From Vibrio penaeicida (GTDB lineage Bacteria > Pseudomonadota > Gammaproteobacteria > Enterobacterales > Vibrionaceae): DNA of 64,000 nucleotides. Every line of letters begins with the position of its first letter. Within the stretch, counting starts at the first letter, position 1. The stretch is from the NCBI RefSeq assembly GCF_019977755.1, contig NZ_AP025144.1, forward strand, positions 682,001 through 746,000, in the 5' to 3' direction. Position numbers and translations under genes: made by a program. Positions 9,405-17,709 of the stretch are shown here, piece by piece. The notes under the pieces were generated by a model, which worked only from the letters and a program-made list of their open reading frames with translations, ran no database searches and had not been told where the DNA came from.

Positions 9405-9458
9405 CTTGCTTGCTAGGTCGAGAGACCCAAAAAAATACAATTAGAAATCGGAGTTACT

Positions 9459-11294
9459 ATGTGTGGAATTGTAGGCGCGGTTGCGCAACGCGATGTTGCT
9501 GAAATTTTGTTACAAGGATTACAACGACTAGAGTACCGAGGATACGATTCGGCTGGTGTTGCGGTTATCGATGCCAATTCGAATATTCAGCGTTTACGTA
9601 AAGTTGGTAAAGTTCAGAACTTAGCCGACAGCATAGACTTGACTGCGTTTTCAGGAGGTACAGGGCTGGCTCATACTCGTTGGGCGACTCACGGTGAACC
9701 CTCTGAAGCCAATGCACACCCACACATGTCCAACGAACGTATCGCGGTTGTGCACAACGGTATTATTGAAAACCACCAGATATTGCGCGAGAAGCTACAA
9801 GCGCAAGGGTATCCATTCCATTCTCAAACGGATACTGAAGTCATCGCGCATCTTGTTGATCTTGAATTGAAGCAAGCCAGTTCATTGATTGAAGCCGTTC
9901 AATCTGCTGTGAAGCAGTTAGAAGGGGCTTATGGAATGGTTGTTGTTGATCGAGAGCAACCGGAAAGATTAGTCGTTGCGCGTTCAGGCAGCCCACTGGT
10001 TATTGGGCTAGGGGTTGGAGAAAACTTTTTGGCTTCCGATCAATTGGCTTTGTTGAATGTGACACGGCGTTTTATCTTCCTTGAGGAAGGTGATGTCGCA
10101 GAAATTACACGTCGTGATGTAAATATTTTCGATGTAAACGGGGAATCGGTCGAGAGAGAAGCGAAAGAGTCTACGGTTGAGCAAGATGCGGCGGATAAAG
10201 GTCAATACCGCCATTACATGCAAAAAGAGATACATGAACAACCTGTGGTTCTCAAAGACACACTAGAAGGGCGAGTCACTGGTAACTCTATTCTTTTAGA
10301 ATCGTTTGGCGCAAATAGCGCAGATATGTTTAACCAAGTTGAACATGTACAGATTGTCGCTTGTGGTACGTCATTTAATGCTGGCATGGTGGCGAAATAT
10401 TGGTGTGAGTCATTGGCAAAAGTAAGTTGTGACATTGAAATTGCTTCTGAATTTCGATATCGCCCATTTGTTACTCGACCTAACAGCCTCCTCATTACCA
10501 TCTCTCAATCAGGTGAAACCGCAGATACATTAGCGGCACTTCGCCTCGCAAAAGAGAAAGGTTACATGGCAGCAATGACGATCTGCAACGTGCCGGGTTC
10601 CTCTTTGGTTCGCGAATCTGATTTTGCTTTCATGACACGCGCAGGAGCAGAAGTTGGGGTCGCATCAACTAAGGCATTCACAACTCAGCTCGCATCATTA
10701 CTGATGTTTGTTACCGCATTGGGTAAGCAAAAAGGGACGATAGATCTCGCTAAAGAAGCGGAGATCGTTAAATCTCTTAACGAATTGCCCGTTCAGCTGG
10801 AAAACGCACTAACAAGCAATGCGGTTATTGAATCGCTGGCGGAAGATTTTGCAGATAAGCATCATTCTTTATTTTTAGGTCGAGGTGAATTCTTCCCTAT
10901 CGCTGTTGAAGCGGCACTAAAACTTAAAGAGATTTCCTACATTCACGCTGAAGCTTATGCCGCAGGGGAGCTGAAGCATGGTCCCCTTGCTCTGATTGAT
11001 GCAGAAATGCCAGTTATTGTTGTAGCGCCAAGCAATGATTTACTTGAAAAAGTTAAATCCAACATCGAAGAGGTACGCGCGCGTGGTGGACAGCTTTATG
11101 TCTTTGCTGATGCGGAAGCGGGCTTTGAAGAAAGCGACGGACTGAAAATCGTGACCATGCCACATGTCGACGAGGTGATTGCACCCATTTTCTACACGGT
11201 GCCCATGCAGCTGTTGTCTTACCATGTTGCCTTGATTAAAGGGACAGATGTCGATCAGCCTCGTAACCTAGCGAAATCGGTGACGGTCGAATAA
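9459..11294 (+). CDS. glmS: Glutamine--fructose-6-phosphate aminotransferase (isomerizing)
   Basis: 611 residues. It makes glucosamine-6-phosphate from fructose-6-phosphate and glutamine, the entry to peptidoglycan, LPS and chitin-type amino sugars. The N-terminal Ntn glutaminase begins MCGIVGAV with catalytic Cys2 (about 1-240). Two SIS domains follow, with [18 protein letters not shown] and [16 protein letters not shown]. The C-terminus ends LAKSVTVE, as the family does. GGAG precedes the ATG. The 54-bp leader is too short for a glmS ribozyme. A terminator follows at 11316. Confidence 0.96.
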   Translation: MCGIVGAVAQRDVAEILLQGLQRLEYRGYDSAGVAVIDANSNIQRLRKVGKVQNLADSIDLTAFSGGTGLAHTRWATHGEPSEANAHPHMSNERIAVVHNGIIENHQILREKLQAQGYPFHSQTDTEVIAHLVDLELKQASSLIEAVQSAVKQLEGAYGMVVVDREQPERLVVARSGSPLVIGLGVGENFLASDQLALLNVTRRFIFLEEGDVAEITRRDVNIFDVNGESVEREAKESTVEQDAADKGQYRHYMQKEIHEQPVVLKDTLEGRVTGNSILLESFGANSADMFNQVEHVQIVACGTSFNAGMVAKYWCESLAKVSCDIEIASEFRYRPFVTRPNSLLITISQSGETADTLAALRLAKEKGYMAAMTICNVPGSSLVRESDFAFMTRAGAEVGVASTKAFTTQLASLLMFVTALGKQKGTIDLAKEAEIVKSLNELPVQLENALTSNAVIESLAEDFADKHHSLFLGRGEFFPIAVEAALKLKEISYIHAEAYAAGELKHGPLALIDAEMPVIVVAPSNDLLEKVKSNIEEVRARGGQLYVFADAEAGFEESDGLKIVTMPHVDEVIAPIFYTVPMQLLSYHVALIKGTDVDQPRNLAKSVTVE

Positions 11295-11315
11295 CGGACT
11301 ATGCCTTAAGAAAAC

Positions 11316-11347
11316 AAAAGAGCCATCTTTAAACTGATGGCTCTTTT
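11316..11347. terminator. Bidirectional terminator after glmS
   Basis: AAAAGAGCCATC (11316-11327) pairs with GATGGCTCTTTT (11336-11347), a 12-bp stem with A/T tails. It lies between the converging glmS and the small minus-strand gene. Confidence 0.9.
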
Positions 11348-11371
11348 CGTATAATGCAGATTCTATAACTA

Positions 11372-11611
11372 TTAGCTGCTAGTGATCTTTCTATATAAGG
11401 CGTCTTTTAGAAAAGCACGTTCACTTTTCATGCGGTGCATTTCATCGTCATCAATAGGAGCATTTCTGAGTTCTAACGTTCTAATCTCCTTATCTAGGGC
11501 GATATACTTTTTGTTCTCTTCCGCAAATTCAGCATCGGACTGCATCAGTTCTACAATTGTCGTTTCCAACTCAGGAAAATCGACGATTAAACTATGATCT
11601 TCTCCTAGCAT
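11372..11611 (-). CDS. Small YdcH/DUF465-family protein
   Basis: 79 residues from ATG 11611, chosen over the GTG at 11620 because GAGG sits at the right distance upstream of it. The protein is charged and helical: it opens MLGEDHSLIVDFPEL and contains the DUF465-type segment LDKEIRTLELRNAP followed by a heptad-like C-terminal helix ending in FLKDALYRKI. The family forms short antiparallel coiled coils of unknown function. It stands alone, with terminators on both sides. Confidence 0.75.
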   Translation of the reverse strand: MLGEDHSLIVDFPELETTIVELMQSDAEFAEENKKYIALDKEIRTLELRNAPIDDDEMHRMKSERAFLKDALYRKITSS

Positions 11612-11753
11612 ATTTATCACCTCGTCATTTATGGTTGCACAATACTTTTCAAGGTCATACTTGAGTGGCTATTGATAGATTACCTCATACCTGAATCTCT
11701 GTTTTGAGTATGAAGGTAAAAATGACTCCTCGGCTTTTAAGCGTGCTCTAAAC

Positions 11754-11782
11754 AAAAAAAGAACCGTCAATGCGGCTCTTTT
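11754..11782 (-). terminator. Probable terminator of the TRAP binding-protein gene
   Basis: Plus-strand AAAAAGAACCG and CGGCTCTTTT pair with one mismatch around TCAATG. On the minus strand a T-run follows. Confidence 0.6.
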
Positions 11783-11809
11783 CCTTTGTGTTTTTTAGGT
11801 TGGATTATC

Positions 11810-12883
11810 TTACTGTTGATCGGAATTGAGGTAAGCTTTCAGCGATATATCGGTCCATGCTCTCGCCTTCTTCAAATAGTCTGCTTGAGATTGAATAATT
11901 TCTTTTGCAAGCGCGTCTTTGTTGGCTTGCTCTTGCAGCAACTCATCAGTGGCGCTGAGCATGGCTTTAAGTACCGAAGGCGGGAAATCACGTACTTTGA
12001 TGTCTGGGTATTCGCTTTTCATTGTTGCCCAGCTATTGGCGTTTGCATCCAATGCTTGGTTATACATATCGAAAGCGGTCACTCGGAATGCCGTTTCTAA
12101 AATAACCTGAAGATCTTTAGGTAGCTTATCCCACACTCTTTTATTCACTAGAAATTGGGTTTCACTTCCAGGCTCATGCCATGCTGAATAGTAGTAAGGG
12201 GCAATTTTCTGAAAACCCATACGTAAATCGAATGCCGGCCCGACCCATTCGAGCGCATCAATTGTGCCTCGTTCTAATGAAGTATAAAGCTCACCTGGTG
12301 CGATATTGGTTGGTTTTGCGCCAATTCGAGCCATCACCTCGCCTGCAAACCCTGGAATGCGGATCTTTAAGCCTTTTAGATCGTCGACGGAATTGATTTC
12401 TTTTTTAAACCAGCCACCCATTTGAATATCGGAATTGCCGCCGGGGAAAGAAAGCAAGTTATGAGGAGTGTAAACCTTTTGCATGAGCTCCATGCCTCCG
12501 CCTCGGTAAAACCATGCGTATTGCTCTGTAGACATCATGCCAAATGGCATAGAAGAGAAATACAATGTATTTGGCACTTTACCTTTCCAGTAATACGAGC
12601 TGGAATGACCCAGATCGTATTGACCTGATTTGACCATATCAAAAATGCCCAGGGGTGCTTTGTGCTTGTTTGCCGAGTCCACGCGAATATCGAGGCGACC
12701 ATTGGACATTTCTTTTGCCAATTTCGCCATATTTTTAGTGGCGTCTCCAAGTATTGGGGTATTCGGTCCCCAAGTTTCAGCCAACTTTAATCGGTAGATC
12801 TTTTCAGCGGCACTTGCACTTAACGGTAAAGATATTGCGGCTAAGGCAATGAGCACTTTGGAGGCACACTGTTTTATTGTCAT
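11810..12883 (-). CDS. TRAP transporter substrate-binding protein (DctP family, TakP-like)
   Basis: 357 residues with a signal peptide (about 1-25, ending LSASAAEK). The mature protein shows the DctP fold: a lobe-1 opening YRLKLAETWGPNTP, the conserved hinge segment DDLKGLKIRIPGFAGEVM, and EWVGPAFDLRMGFQKIA in the ligand region. These segments resemble binding proteins for 2-oxo acids such as TakP, so an organic acid ligand is likely but unproven. No DctQ or DctM membrane subunit lies anywhere in the window, so it is an orphan that must work with permeases encoded elsewhere. CAGGAT precedes the ATG. Confidence 0.82.
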   Translation of the reverse strand: MTIKQCASKVLIALAAISLPLSASAAEKIYRLKLAETWGPNTPILGDATKNMAKLAKEMSNGRLDIRVDSANKHKAPLGIFDMVKSGQYDLGHSSSYYWKGKVPNTLYFSSMPFGMMSTEQYAWFYRGGGMELMQKVYTPHNLLSFPGGNSDIQMGGWFKKEINSVDDLKGLKIRIPGFAGEVMARIGAKPTNIAPGELYTSLERGTIDALEWVGPAFDLRMGFQKIAPYYYSAWHEPGSETQFLVNKRVWDKLPKDLQVILETAFRVTAFDMYNQALDANANSWATMKSEYPDIKVRDFPPSVLKAMLSATDELLQEQANKDALAKEIIQSQADYLKKARAWTDISLKAYLNSDQQ

Positions 12884-13077
12884 TGTTATTCATCCTGTTC
12901 CATGGTTTTTAGCCAGCATAAAGACAAATAATGAAAAATAAAAATAATGCGCTAGAGCTTTGATTAATTGATTATTCTTACGAATTCTGTTTGGTAAGGA
13001 GATAAAGGTAATTGTGCTAGAAAGGGTGGGGTATCAAGCCAGAATATCGTGCTTAATTAGTGCTTTATGTGGAATTT

Positions 13078-13133
13078 AAAGTGATATAAACATCACTTTT
13101 AAGGTAAGTTGCCCCTCAGGAAAATGAGAGGCA
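13078..13133 (-). terminator. Tandem hairpins downstream of the graspetide precursor
   Basis: On the minus strand TGCCTCTCA and TGAGGGGCA (13110-13133, one G-U pair) form a hairpin. It is followed by a second one, AAAGTGAT / ATCACTTT (13078-13099). U-tracts are short, so termination is plausible but not certain. Confidence 0.4.
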
Positions 13134-13143
13134 CTGCATCAGT

Positions 13144-13374
13144 TTAGGCTAAAGTCGGGTTCATCCCCGGACAAGTACCTCTAAGGATGACATCTTCGAA
13201 CGCGAGCTCATCGGCATCTGAAGGTGCTTTTAGAGTTACAAAGCTGCTAGCTGAAGCTGTAAACTCAAAAGCTCCGTCAACTTTACCCGCGGCGCACTGT
13301 GTCATCTCTTCTTGTGACAATTCTTCAATTTGTGACTCAACAAAATTTGAAAAAAATGGAGTGTTCTTACTCAT
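13144..13374 (-). CDS. Graspetide (microviridin/marinostatin-like) RiPP precursor peptide
   Basis: 76 residues. The leader has TPFFSNFVES (5-14), matching the PFFARFLE helix by which microviridin precursors bind their ATP-grasp ligases. It also has a double-glycine-type pattern: L19 S20, E23 M24, C27, A29 G30. The core TLKAPSDADE (47-56) aligns with microviridin TFKYPSDWEE and marinostatin TMRYPSDSDE. T47-D53 and S52-D55 esters and a K49-E56 amide are all possible. A 20-residue follower after the core is unusual. AAGGA precedes the ATG by seven bases. Mature family members are protease inhibitors. No ligase or exporter lies in the window. The core match is direct; function is inferred. Confidence 0.8.
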   Translation of the reverse strand: MSKNTPFFSNFVESQIEELSQEEMTQCAAGKVDGAFEFTASASSFVTLKAPSDADELAFEDVILRGTCPGMNPTLA

Positions 13375-13401
13375 GTTAAATTCCTTTTAGTTTTATAACT
13401 T

Positions 13402-13424
13402 ACTGATTAATAGTCATAATCAGT
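13402..13424. promoter_or_regulatory. Dyad upstream of the graspetide precursor
   Basis: ACTGATTA (13402-13409) and TAATCAGT (13417-13424) form a perfect 8-bp inverted repeat with a 7-bp spacer, 28 bp before the start codon. It could be a repressor operator or a leader hairpin. Confidence 0.45.
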
Positions 13425-13572
13425 GCGTATTTTTCTGTGAAAGCAAAAAAAAATAAAGGAAAAAATGCGACTTTTTCTCATTGATTGAAAAACTTCGCCC
13501 GAGTTCAAACTAGAATGAATGCCATTAAGTAATAGGTAAAGACGAAAGTTATCGCCGCCTTAAATTTCAAAT

Positions 13573-14457
13573 TTAATACTCCACCTTATTGACTTGTAAT
13601 ACAAAATCTTGACCTTGCTCTCGAGTCACGCTGCCAGAAACATAAGCTGGAAAGTAGTTACCTTTGTTGTCGGGAACACCAACCTTGGCATTGTTGAAAG
13701 TACAGTTGACTGGTGTTTTTTCTGTGATTGGAGAGGCTGATATACAGTTTCTGACCAATTCTCTTTTGTTATTAATCACACCATCAGTAGGCTCGCTACA
13801 GTATCGAGTGTCTATATTCGCAACCTGTATATCTGCGATGGATTTAGGCGAGCTCTCCGTAATTTTTACTGAGGTAGGTAAAGCTACTGTACATTGAAGG
13901 GGAAGTTCCGCTAAGTACATGGCTTCTGAACTTGAAGGTCTAAAATCTTGGTAACTACTGCCACTTCCAATAGCAACGACAGAATAGAGCTCTACCTTGT
14001 TTATGGTGGTATTCACGAATTCTGGTTTGCTCTCCTCGACCCATTTTTGATATGACTCGACTGGTGGGAGATCGTATTGAACTCGAAGGGTGGGTTTAAA
14101 ATAAAACTGCTCGCCCGTAGCTAAGTTACCTTGCGACTCTCCTTCCCAAATATGGTAGGCATAACCGCTTAATGCATCCAGGGTTTGCTGACATTGGGCT
14201 GAACTAGAGGTTAATGTCGTATCCACCGATCCGCTGAAGGAGCTAGGGTGAACTCTAGAAAGGATTCTTGATTGCTGATCTTGTGTTCCCCAATAAGAAC
14301 TGACCAATTCGGTGTTGCTATAACCTCTATTTAAGTGAATTTCGCCACAATTGCTTTTGGCTGTGGGGTGAGTGGAAGAGTTGGTATCCCCGCTTCCACC
14401 ACCACAACCGACTAACACAATACTTGAGAAAGATGCCGCTATAACCGCCTTATTCAC
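13573..14457 (-). CDS. Lipoprotein of unknown function
   Basis: 294 residues from GTG 14457, with AAGGG six bases upstream. The N-terminus is a lipoprotein signal with lipobox LVGC and the lipidated Cys at 18, followed by a Gly/Ser/Thr-rich linker (GGGSGDTNSSTH). The rest is polar, with several cysteines after the lipid Cys (SNCGEI, AQCQQT, LQCTV, RYCSEP, NCISAS, VNCTFN) that could form periplasmic disulfides. I recognise no domain. It is co-oriented with the graspetide precursor, 198 bp upstream of it. Confidence 0.65.
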   Translation of the reverse strand: MNKAVIAASFSSIVLVGCGGGSGDTNSSTHPTAKSNCGEIHLNRGYSNTELVSSYWGTQDQQSRILSRVHPSSFSGSVDTTLTSSSAQCQQTLDALSGYAYHIWEGESQGNLATGEQFYFKPTLRVQYDLPPVESYQKWVEESKPEFVNTTINKVELYSVVAIGSGSSYQDFRPSSSEAMYLAELPLQCTVALPTSVKITESSPKSIADIQVANIDTRYCSEPTDGVINNKRELVRNCISASPITEKTPVNCTFNNAKVGVPDNKGNYFPAYVSGSVTREQGQDFVLQVNKVEY

Positions 14458-14578
14458 TCTATACCCTTAATTTGTTGAATATAAAAATTAAGGGGACAAT
14501 ATCAACCATAAGAGCTTAATGGCATATAAATGAGAATGATTACACTTTGTTGCTTTTAAAAATCACACCATTCTCAAG

Positions 14579-15727
14579 TTAGCTGCATGTAGGCTGAAGG
14601 CTGAGAGTATCTTCTGCAACATCTTCAATCAGTTGCTCTAACAGTTCGGTGTTATCGATCATGTGTCCTGTAATGATGAGATGTGCATGCTTAGCTGAAT
14701 TCGCAAGCCCATACTTGCGCCATACGGCTTCTGTAGGTGTTGGGAATACCACAATAACAGAGTTTGGGTTACACCAAGCCGCAACGCCTTTGTTCTGAAG
14801 TTTTTCTACGGCGTATTCGGCCAACCTAAGGCAGCGTTTAACGCGCAATTCTTTTTCCTGTTCAGTACTACTTTTGATGGCATGCCACATCATTAATGGT
14901 GTTAATCCATTACGGGATCCTGTAATGGTTTTGTCGATAGCGACAATGTAATCCACGGCAACGCTGATATTGTCTACGTAGGATTTCTTGGTGAGTACAA
15001 TGCCACAAGGAATAGGAGCCCCAATCATTTTATGACCAGAAACAGAAATGGAGTCGATGCCATCAGAGAAGCAGTATTGCTGTGGGGTGTCGACAAAAGG
15101 TAGGATCATGCCATGAAAAGCCGCGTCAGCATGAAGGTAGTATTCGTCCCTTTGGAAGCCTGCATTCGATAAGATGCGCTTAATTTTGCTGAGGTCATCC
15201 GTAGCGCCGTACAGGGTTGTGCCAATATTAGCGAATATTATTGGGTTGGCTTTTCCATTCGAAGCAATGTGTTTTTCAAGATCGCTGTAATCCATTTCGC
15301 CATTTGGAAGGCTTTTTACGACTCGGTGTTCAATTCTTAATAGGCGAACGATTTTTGCGACAGAGTAGTGCGTATCTTCCGAGAAATACAAGATGCCGTT
15401 GGGGAACATTTCGCGCGCTAGATAGCACCCATACATATTGCCTTCCGTACCACCATTGGTCACGTATCCCCAAGACTCATCAAAGGGCAATTGAAACTTA
15501 TCTGCAAAATACGCCATCACTTCTTTTTCGAAGTAAAAAGAATTCAATCGGTAGTTTGATGTTTCAGCCCAATCTCCACAGTTATTAAATGAAAACTGCC
15601 AGAATTCATCGAGATCTTTGTAATTAAAGTCTGCTGCAACAGGGTAGCCAATATTGTTGTATTGGTGTGTTTTGCAGTATTCAAAGAATTCTTGAAGCGT
15701 TTGCTGGTCCTGAGGAGATAATGCCAT
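14579..15727 (-). CDS. hdc: Pyridoxal-phosphate-dependent histidine decarboxylase
   Basis: 382 residues, close to the length of Morganella-type histidine decarboxylases and the Vibrio siderophore enzyme AngH. It would convert histidine to histamine and CO2. It is a group II PLP decarboxylase: [16 protein letters not shown] near 91-106, His120 for ring stacking, HADAAFHG with Asp201 contacting the pyridine nitrogen, and [15 protein letters not shown] with the PLP lysine at 233. The PIPCG ending of that motif is typical of Hdc rather than glutamate or aromatic decarboxylases. No histidine/histamine antiporter and no siderophore gene is adjacent. The ribosome-binding site is weak. Confidence 0.85.
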   Translation of the reverse strand: MALSPQDQQTLQEFFEYCKTHQYNNIGYPVAADFNYKDLDEFWQFSFNNCGDWAETSNYRLNSFYFEKEVMAYFADKFQLPFDESWGYVTNGGTEGNMYGCYLAREMFPNGILYFSEDTHYSVAKIVRLLRIEHRVVKSLPNGEMDYSDLEKHIASNGKANPIIFANIGTTLYGATDDLSKIKRILSNAGFQRDEYYLHADAAFHGMILPFVDTPQQYCFSDGIDSISVSGHKMIGAPIPCGIVLTKKSYVDNISVAVDYIVAIDKTITGSRNGLTPLMMWHAIKSSTEQEKELRVKRCLRLAEYAVEKLQNKGVAAWCNPNSVIVVFPTPTEAVWRKYGLANSAKHAHLIITGHMIDNTELLEQLIEDVAEDTLSLQPTCS

Positions 15728-15861
15728 TTATATACATCCATTTACATATGTGCGTGCGTCTAGTAAAGATGCTAGCAATTGATGTAAGAGTGAACAATAA
15801 ATGTAACTTGATTGACATATCTCTATTTGAGTTGGCTGTGTAAAGTTATTTTTACGGCGTT

Positions 15862-15888
15862 TAAGCCGGACGCCTGGCATCCGGCTTA
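15862..15888. repeat. REP-like hairpin between hdc and olsF
   Basis: TAAGCCGGA (15862-15870) pairs with TCCGGCTTA (15880-15888) around CGCCTGGCA. The stem is GC-rich in an AT-rich gap and no T-run follows on either strand. It resembles a single repetitive extragenic palindrome or a processing signal rather than a plain terminator. There is one copy in this window. Confidence 0.45.
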
Positions 15889-15915
15889 GTATTGATTCTT
15901 CAATGTTATTTGCAC

Positions 15916-17709
15916 TTAATTATGCTCGCTTAAGGCGTGTCTTTTTAGATAGCGCTGCGCGTTTTCTCGCCCCATATACCTCGCCAATGTTTTTATTGGT
16001 ACATTTCGAAGATCAACAAGGATTAACCCATCAAGCGCATTGTTGAATGCAGGATCGACGTTGAAGCTGACTAATTTTCCGTTGAGAGCAAGATACTGGC
16101 GCAGCAATACTGGTAGCGTCTTCCCATCATCTATTCTAGCGATCACTCTAGAGAGAAGTTGAAGATCTCCTAGGGCTGCAAGCAAACTGGGGTTCCACAC
16201 ACTGCTTTCATCTTTTAGAGGGTTAGTGGGTTTAACATAATGCGCGCTATCTGTATCGTAATGGTGCATTGTCATCGTTTCAGCAAGTAGCTTTCTTGCT
16301 TTGTCACTGTAATCGTTACTGATACTCACTGGACCAAAAAGGTGGGTGTATTCAGGGTTTCGCTGAATGTATGTTCCGATCCCTTTCCATAACAACAATA
16401 AAGCGCTCATACTGCGTTGGTAATCCTTGGCGATAACCGAACGCCCCATCTCAATACATTTGCCGTTTTTGCTCATTTTTTGAATGAATCGGTGTTTATA
16501 CTGGAACAGGGTTCGAGAGTAGAGTGCATTGAGCCCACCGTTTTGCATTAGGTGATCAACAACCCCAAGGCGATAGGCACCTACTAAGCACTTTTTATCG
16601 TTATCCCAAACAAACAAGTGCAGATACTCCTTATCAAAGGCATCTAAATCTAGCTCTCGCCCCGTGCCTTCCCCTACCAACCGAAAATTCTCTTCTCTCA
16701 TTCGACCGATTTCATGTAAAAGGGCTGGGATACGTTTTGAATGGCAACAATATACGGAGAATTGATTACTATCCAAAAGGTGCGTTTCATCTGGAAGGCT
16801 TTTCAGGTCGTTTAATAGCTCGTTTACTGGGAGCTGAGGCGCAATTGGAGTGGCATTACTATATATCTCTCCGGTTGTTGAAGGAGAGGTGTAGTGCTTA
16901 ATTGAATTTGCTGGTTTCAAAAGATAAGTATTTAGGCGCAGATAATTGATCAGCTGAGAGTCACAAAGGGAGTGAACTTCTTTGTACTGAATGGCGTCGC
17001 CAATGCTGATTCCGATATTACATTGACGTTTGTTCAGTAGCTCTCGTCCTAGCATTAGCGTACGGAGCAAGGGATGAATCTTTCCAGCCATGTAGAAACG
17101 ACGAGAGTTTTGACCATCAATAAAACATGGCACTGTGACAGCTTTGTTCTTTTTGATGAGAGAACTGACAGAACGACTCCACTCTTTGTCTTGTATTTGC
17201 GCTTTTGTCCGTCTTCTTTCTATCTGAGACACCTCTCCCGCAGGGAAAACGAGCAGTATCCCTTCATTAGCTAAATGCCGGTGTGCCTGGCGCAATGCTT
17301 TGAGGTTTGCTTTATGAGCTTCTCGACCTTCAAATACATCCACACCAATGAATAGCTTATCCAATTCTGGCACCGTTTTAAGATACTGGTTTGCCAAAAT
17401 TTGAACATCAGATCGAATTGTCAGAAGAAGCTCTGCCAGTATTACCCCTTCGACACACCCAAGTGGATGATTAGCAACCACAACGGTTGCCCCCGATTTC
17501 GGAACTTTTTCTAATGTGCCTTGCAATAGCTGATATTCAATCCCCAATTTCTCCAATGTGAAACGAAGGAATTGCGCGGTATCACATCCTACTGGACGTT
17601 GAGCATAGAATTTGTCGAGTTGATTGAGCCCTGTTGCCCATTCTGCAACGGCTTCACCAATTCCAAATGGGGTTTTCCTTGGGATTTTGAATGGACTGCT
17701 TACTGTCAT
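15916..17709 (-). CDS. olsF: Bifunctional ornithine lipid synthase, OlsF type
   Basis: 597 residues with two acyltransferase halves. The N-terminal half (about 40-270) is a PlsC/OlsA-like O-acyltransferase with VVVANHPLGCVEG around His81 and the FPAGEVSQ segment. The C-terminal half (about 310-590) is an OlsB/GNAT-like N-acyltransferase, with LVGAYRLG, CIEMGRSVIAKDYQ and LFGPVSISNDY. Together they would acylate ornithine and then the 3-hydroxyl to make ornithine lipid, a phosphorus-free membrane lipid. This is the inverted OlsA-OlsB fusion described as OlsF in Serratia and V. cholerae. It is monocistronic and membrane-associated. The order and motifs are clear; activity is inferred. Confidence 0.85.
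   Translation of the reverse strand: MTVSSPFKIPRKTPFGIGEAVAEWATGLNQLDKFYAQRPVGCDTAQFLRFTLEKLGIEYQLLQGTLEKVPKSGATVVVANHPLGCVEGVILAELLLTIRSDVQILANQYLKTVPELDKLFIGVDVFEGREAHKANLKALRQAHRHLANEGILLVFPAGEVSQIERRRTKAQIQDKEWSRSVSSLIKKNKAVTVPCFIDGQNSRRFYMAGKIHPLLRTLMLGRELLNKRQCNIGISIGDAIQYKEVHSLCDSQLINYLRLNTYLLKPANSIKHYTSPSTTGEIYSNATPIAPQLPVNELLNDLKSLPDETHLLDSNQFSVYCCHSKRIPALLHEIGRMREENFRLVGEGTGRELDLDAFDKEYLHLFVWDNDKKCLVGAYRLGVVDHLMQNGGLNALYSRTLFQYKHRFIQKMSKNGKCIEMGRSVIAKDYQRSMSALLLLWKGIGTYIQRNPEYTHLFGPVSISNDYSDKARKLLAETMTMHHYDTDSAHYVKPTNPLKDESSVWNPSLLAALGDLQLLSRVIARIDDGKTLPVLLRQYLALNGKLVSFNVDPAFNNALDGLILVDLRNVPIKTLARYMGRENAQRYLKRHALSEHN

Noticed and set aside
9405..9458. glmS ribozyme or riboswitch in the leader of glmS
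   Set aside because: Only 54 bp separate the regulator stop codon and the glmS start, too short for the ribozyme, which is also not expected in this group.
14579..15727. Glutamate or aromatic amino acid decarboxylase identity for the PLP enzyme
   Set aside because: Length near 380 and the [13 protein letters not shown] motif fit histidine decarboxylase better.
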